Shown: positions 20,437 to 23,224 of the stretch, in pieces
Position numbering within the stretch: position 1 is the stretch's first letter
Layout: every line of letters starts with the position of its first letter
Source of the DNA: Chromera velia
Taxonomy: Eukaryota; Sar; Chromeraceae
NCBI GenBank assembly: GCA_018398765.1
Contig: JAHBMJ010000635.1
Span: 13,243 to 36,466, forward strand
Direction of reading: 5' to 3'
Length of the DNA: 23,224 bases
Made by a program: the position numbers and the translations under genes
Notes under the pieces: generated by a model
Database searches by the model: none
What the model was told of the DNA's origin: nothing
What the model saw: only the letters and a program-made list of their open reading frames with translations

Positions 20437-20460
20437 GTGTGTGTGTGTGTGTGTGTGTGG

Positions 20461-20491
<31 letters not shown>

Positions 20492-20550
20492 TGTGGTGTG
20501 TGTGTGGTGTGTGTGTGGTGTGTGTGTGGTGTGTGTGTGTGTGTGTGTGT

Positions 20551-20583
<33 letters not shown>
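20437..20583. repeat. GT repeat with an 11-bp higher-order period
   Basis: A GT array is interrupted by GG steps. Between about 20484 and 20529 the GG steps fall every 11 bases (20484, 20495, 20506, 20517, 20528), forming a regular GGTGTGTGTGT unit. Pure GT stretches flank this. Cys-Val-rich (plus strand) and His-Thr-rich (minus strand) open frames are repeat artefacts. Confidence 0.9.
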
Positions 20584-20584
<1 letters not shown>

Positions 20585-20870
20585 GACTGTACAAGAGGAG
20601 AATTTGTTCGAATCAGAAAGTTGGAAATACGGGTTGCCGTCCGATGGTCTGTCCGTCTGCCTGACCATCTGGGCGCCTGTTTGTCTGGCTGTCTGAGTGA
20701 ACTCTCTCCCTCCCTCTCTCTCTTTCTGTTCCTTTCTGGTGAGACCAAACGAGCAGGCAGGCAGATCCTTCCTGCCTTTTCTTGTGAAGTCAGGCAGGGT
20801 CTCTTGGGTTAGATCTACAGTGGGCATCTGGAAGTGCTCGCCTCCCTGTCTCTCTCCGCCTGCCTGTCTC

Positions 20871-20872
20871 TG

Positions 20873-20925
<53 letters not shown>
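20871..20925. repeat. Compound CT / GT dinucleotide repeat
   Basis: A CT array (about 20871-20895) passes directly into a GT array (about 20896-20925). Confidence 0.9.
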
Positions 20926-20928
<3 letters not shown>

Positions 20929-23224
20929 TCCGTTTCCCAAATGGATCCGCCACAAAAACGATGGACAAACGAAGGATGTTGGATGGAGAATTTGCCGTGG
21001 GTGTTCGTTCGGCTCTCGTCGTCCGGTGTGTGTGGGTGTTCTTGCATGGCGGTGTGTATGCGTGAGTCCTTGGTTGGTTTCACTGGATTGCTTTGTTGTG
21101 TTGCGTTTTCTTTCCGTTGATGTCGGTGCGCCTGTGAGTAAAATAAAAGAAAGCTGCCAACGATTCAGTTTGGGATCGAAGGAAAGGGTAAGGCCTTCTT
21201 GAGCTCCTTCTTTTCTGCTTTGTTAAGGTTAATTTTCTTTCTTTCTTTCTTTATGTTAGTTTTCTGTCCATCGCATTTCGTTTTGTCTGTCTTTTGGAAT
21301 GAATGTCTTGATCTGTTTTGTGTTTTCAATTTTTCCCTTTTCCTGAAAAGACCGCTTCGTATTTTTTTGAAACACGGATGAGCAAGGTGCCTTTTGGATT
21401 GTCTTCATCCTTCTCTCCGTGTATTTTTTGACTTGGCGTGCGTGATCAGATATGCTTGCTGTCTGGGTGTTTGTTGCTTTGATTGGTTGGTTACGTTTTT
21501 TTTCTCGTTTGGCTGTCGGTCGAGTTTCAAGGGCGAAAGCAAAACTGAAGAGAAGAGGCGGCTGGGGGAAAGATGGTGATGAACCTGGATCTCTCTCTCT
21601 CTTTCTGTTGGTTTTTTTGCGCATTGTTGGGACTCGTGCGCACACAATTGCATTCTTTCTCTCGTTTTTTCTCTCAGCGAGGATGTTTTTCTGGCTTTAG
21701 GAGAAAAGGAGAAGAAAAAAGGAAATAGATGGGAAGAAGGTCAATCTTGTGCCTCCCCGACTGTTTTGTTCTCCTTTCTCTATTCCTTTTTGTTCCGTTT
21801 GCCCTCTTCATTTTTTTTTTTCCCTGAAAACCTCCGTGAGCCTAAATGTCGATCAACAACGCAATTTCTTTCCGTTGTTGTTTGTGCCTATCCTCTGTTC
21901 TTTCTTTTACTCTGTGTTTTTTCTTCGGGACGAGGCAAGGGAAAAGAATAGCAACACATTCATTGAGTGAGTGAGGGCAAAGAAGCTAGGGGTTGTGAGA
22001 GTGGCGGCCTGTCAATCTCTTCTGTCCTTCAGAAGCCCCGGTCCCCTGTTTTTGCACTCACTAATTGTTTTCCTGCCCCCGCAACTAGCTGGCCGATCGA
22101 TCCTTTGTTTCTTTTGTTTTTTTTCTTTCAAGTCTCTCGTGGGTGGAAGCTGGTGTTCAATGCTGCCTCTGAATTTTTTCTTCCTTCCTTTGGTTCAGTT
22201 CACTTGATCGCCTGTCTGGGTGGTTCTTCTGCTTCTTCTGCTTTGGTCGAGGGAGGGATTGCTTTGGATCTGGATCTCTGCTTTGAATTTCTCTCTTGTT
22301 CAATCATCTTTCGTTCTTTCTCGATAGATTGTCCCCTCTTCCCGATTCCTTCCTTCTCTGCTGTCTGTCCGTCGTGCGTTGCTCGGTTGTTGACTGACCC
22401 CTTCTGGGTGCAAAGTCGCTTTGAAGGAGGGAGGTTGTACATACGTATGGGTGGGTGGGCGGCTTTTTTTGTTCAAGGAAGGAAAGAAACGGGGAGGGCA
22501 AGAGAAGTACATTGGTGTCGATGAGTGAAGGGGCGCATGCGTTTTGATTGATGGGCGGGCGGAGGGGCCTGGTTGGTTGCGTTGAGGCAGGCATTGGAGT
22601 GAGTCGGTTAGACCGACATTCTTTATTTAATTACTTGTTTCCGCCCGCATGCGCTTGTTTCGTTTGTTCATTTCCTTTGGTCATTTTGTCTTGTGTGGCG
22701 CGACTCGGGCGCTTCAGATAGTGCTGTTCCACAAAGCGGTCTGGTGTTCATTTGATTCGTTTGTGCAGTCACTGAAGTGCTTCTGTCCCCTGTCATGCGC
22801 GTGCTGCAGAATCTTTTTTTCTTTTTTTGGATGGGTCGTTCGGTCGGTTCGTAAGGAAACCCACGGGACGGCCTTTTGTGCTTGCCTCGATCATGATTGT
22901 TTGTGGAGCTGCGGCCCGTATAGGCTTGACAGTTAGCTATTTTTTTTTGTTTCACTGGTGCTGGTGAGTTTTTTTCTGTGCTTTTCACCTGAGTCCATTT
23001 TCTTTCTTTGTGCTTCTGTCCACCCGTCTGTTGGCTTTCTTTCGGGTGTGTAGGTCCGGCCAGTGAGGCAAAAAAAGTGGGTCCAGCCTTTTGTTTTGCA
23101 TGGCAGTAAGGCCCGTCTGTGCGATTATCCACAGATTTATTTATTTATTCATCTATTTACTTATTTGTTAATTTCTTTGTCATCAAAACTGTGATGGTCG
23201 AGTCAGGAAAAGAAGCGACGGGGG
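20926..23224. other. T/G-rich region, no supported gene
   Basis: The plus strand is rich in T and G throughout, with TTTC units (21235-21252), several T runs (for example near 21811-21822 and 22938-22946) and TTTA-type units (23134-23177). Open frames at 21967-22524 and 22649-22936 read as Phe/Cys/Ser/Leu-rich translations of T-rich DNA. They lack recognised motifs, so I call no gene. Confidence 0.55.
23134..23177. repeat. TTTA-type microsatellite
   Basis: Imperfect ATTT/TTTA/TTAC tetranucleotide units near the right end of the window. Confidence 0.8.

Noticed and set aside
20600-20620. GTTCGAATC resembling a tRNA T-loop
   Set aside because: The flanks do not pair into a T-stem, and no anticodon arm or acceptor stem is found nearby.
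20299-20968. His-Thr repeat open frames on the minus strand
   Set aside because: They are translations of the GT/CA microsatellite.
21967-22524. Plus-strand open frame of 185 codons
   Set aside because: The DNA is T-rich and gives a Phe/Ser/Cys/Leu-rich product. No motif is recognised and overlapping minus frames are equally open.
1-23224. Bacterial-style systems (CRISPR, toxin-antitoxin, phage defence, IS elements)
   Set aside because: No spaced direct repeats, operons, transposase motifs or terminal inverted repeats were seen. The regular repeats present are microsatellites without spacers.

Overview
This window looks like nuclear DNA from an intron-rich protist. The best guess is a chromerid-type alveolate alga such as Chromera velia, but that is an inference from style and not a match. 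Three things support a eukaryote. Coding sequence is broken by canonical GT-AG introns of about 190-520 bp whose phases agree across every junction I could test. Introns and spacers are crowded with tetranucleotide and dinucleotide microsatellites. The genes carry long low-complexity insertions. There are no operons, Shine-Dalgarno sites or bacterial gene packing. I saw no rRNA, tRNA, CRISPR array or recognisable transposon.

Layout. 1-626: the tail of an intron, mostly a TGTC microsatellite. 627-962: the last coding exon of a plus-strand gene that starts outside the window. 963-3634: a spacer holding an AT-rich island (about 1025-1850), a purine-rich stretch with a repeated 30-bp segment, and many short microsatellites. 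3635-8326 (minus strand): a six-exon gene for a complete membrane-bound hybrid histidine kinase. It has six hydrophobic segments, a phosphorylatable His, all ATP-binding boxes and an intact C-terminal receiver domain. 8327-8952: a short divergent spacer with a GC-rich core flanked by TGCATGCA/GCATGC motifs. 8953-13738 (plus strand): a four-exon gene for a large, mostly disordered protein. It has an Arg-Glu/Arg-Asp block, a possible HMG-box-like segment split by a Gly-rich insertion, an RGG block, and long Gln/His/Ser/Pro-rich sequence. A short assembly gap (N) lies inside its poly-Gly insertion. 13739-23224: about 9.5 kb in which I find no supportable gene, only simple repeats and alternating polypyrimidine and polypurine tracts.

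How the genes may relate. The kinase and the HMG-like/RGG gene are head to head and could share the regulatory spacer. The kinase would autophosphorylate at His245 and pass phosphate to Asp758 in its own receiver; a downstream phosphotransfer protein would act next, but none is visible here. The second gene looks nuclear or RNA/DNA-binding. Any functional link between the two is speculation based only on their shared promoter region.

Limits. Exon borders were set by eye from GT-AG signals and phase agreement. The 5' ends of both full genes are uncertain, and family names rest on motif recognition alone.
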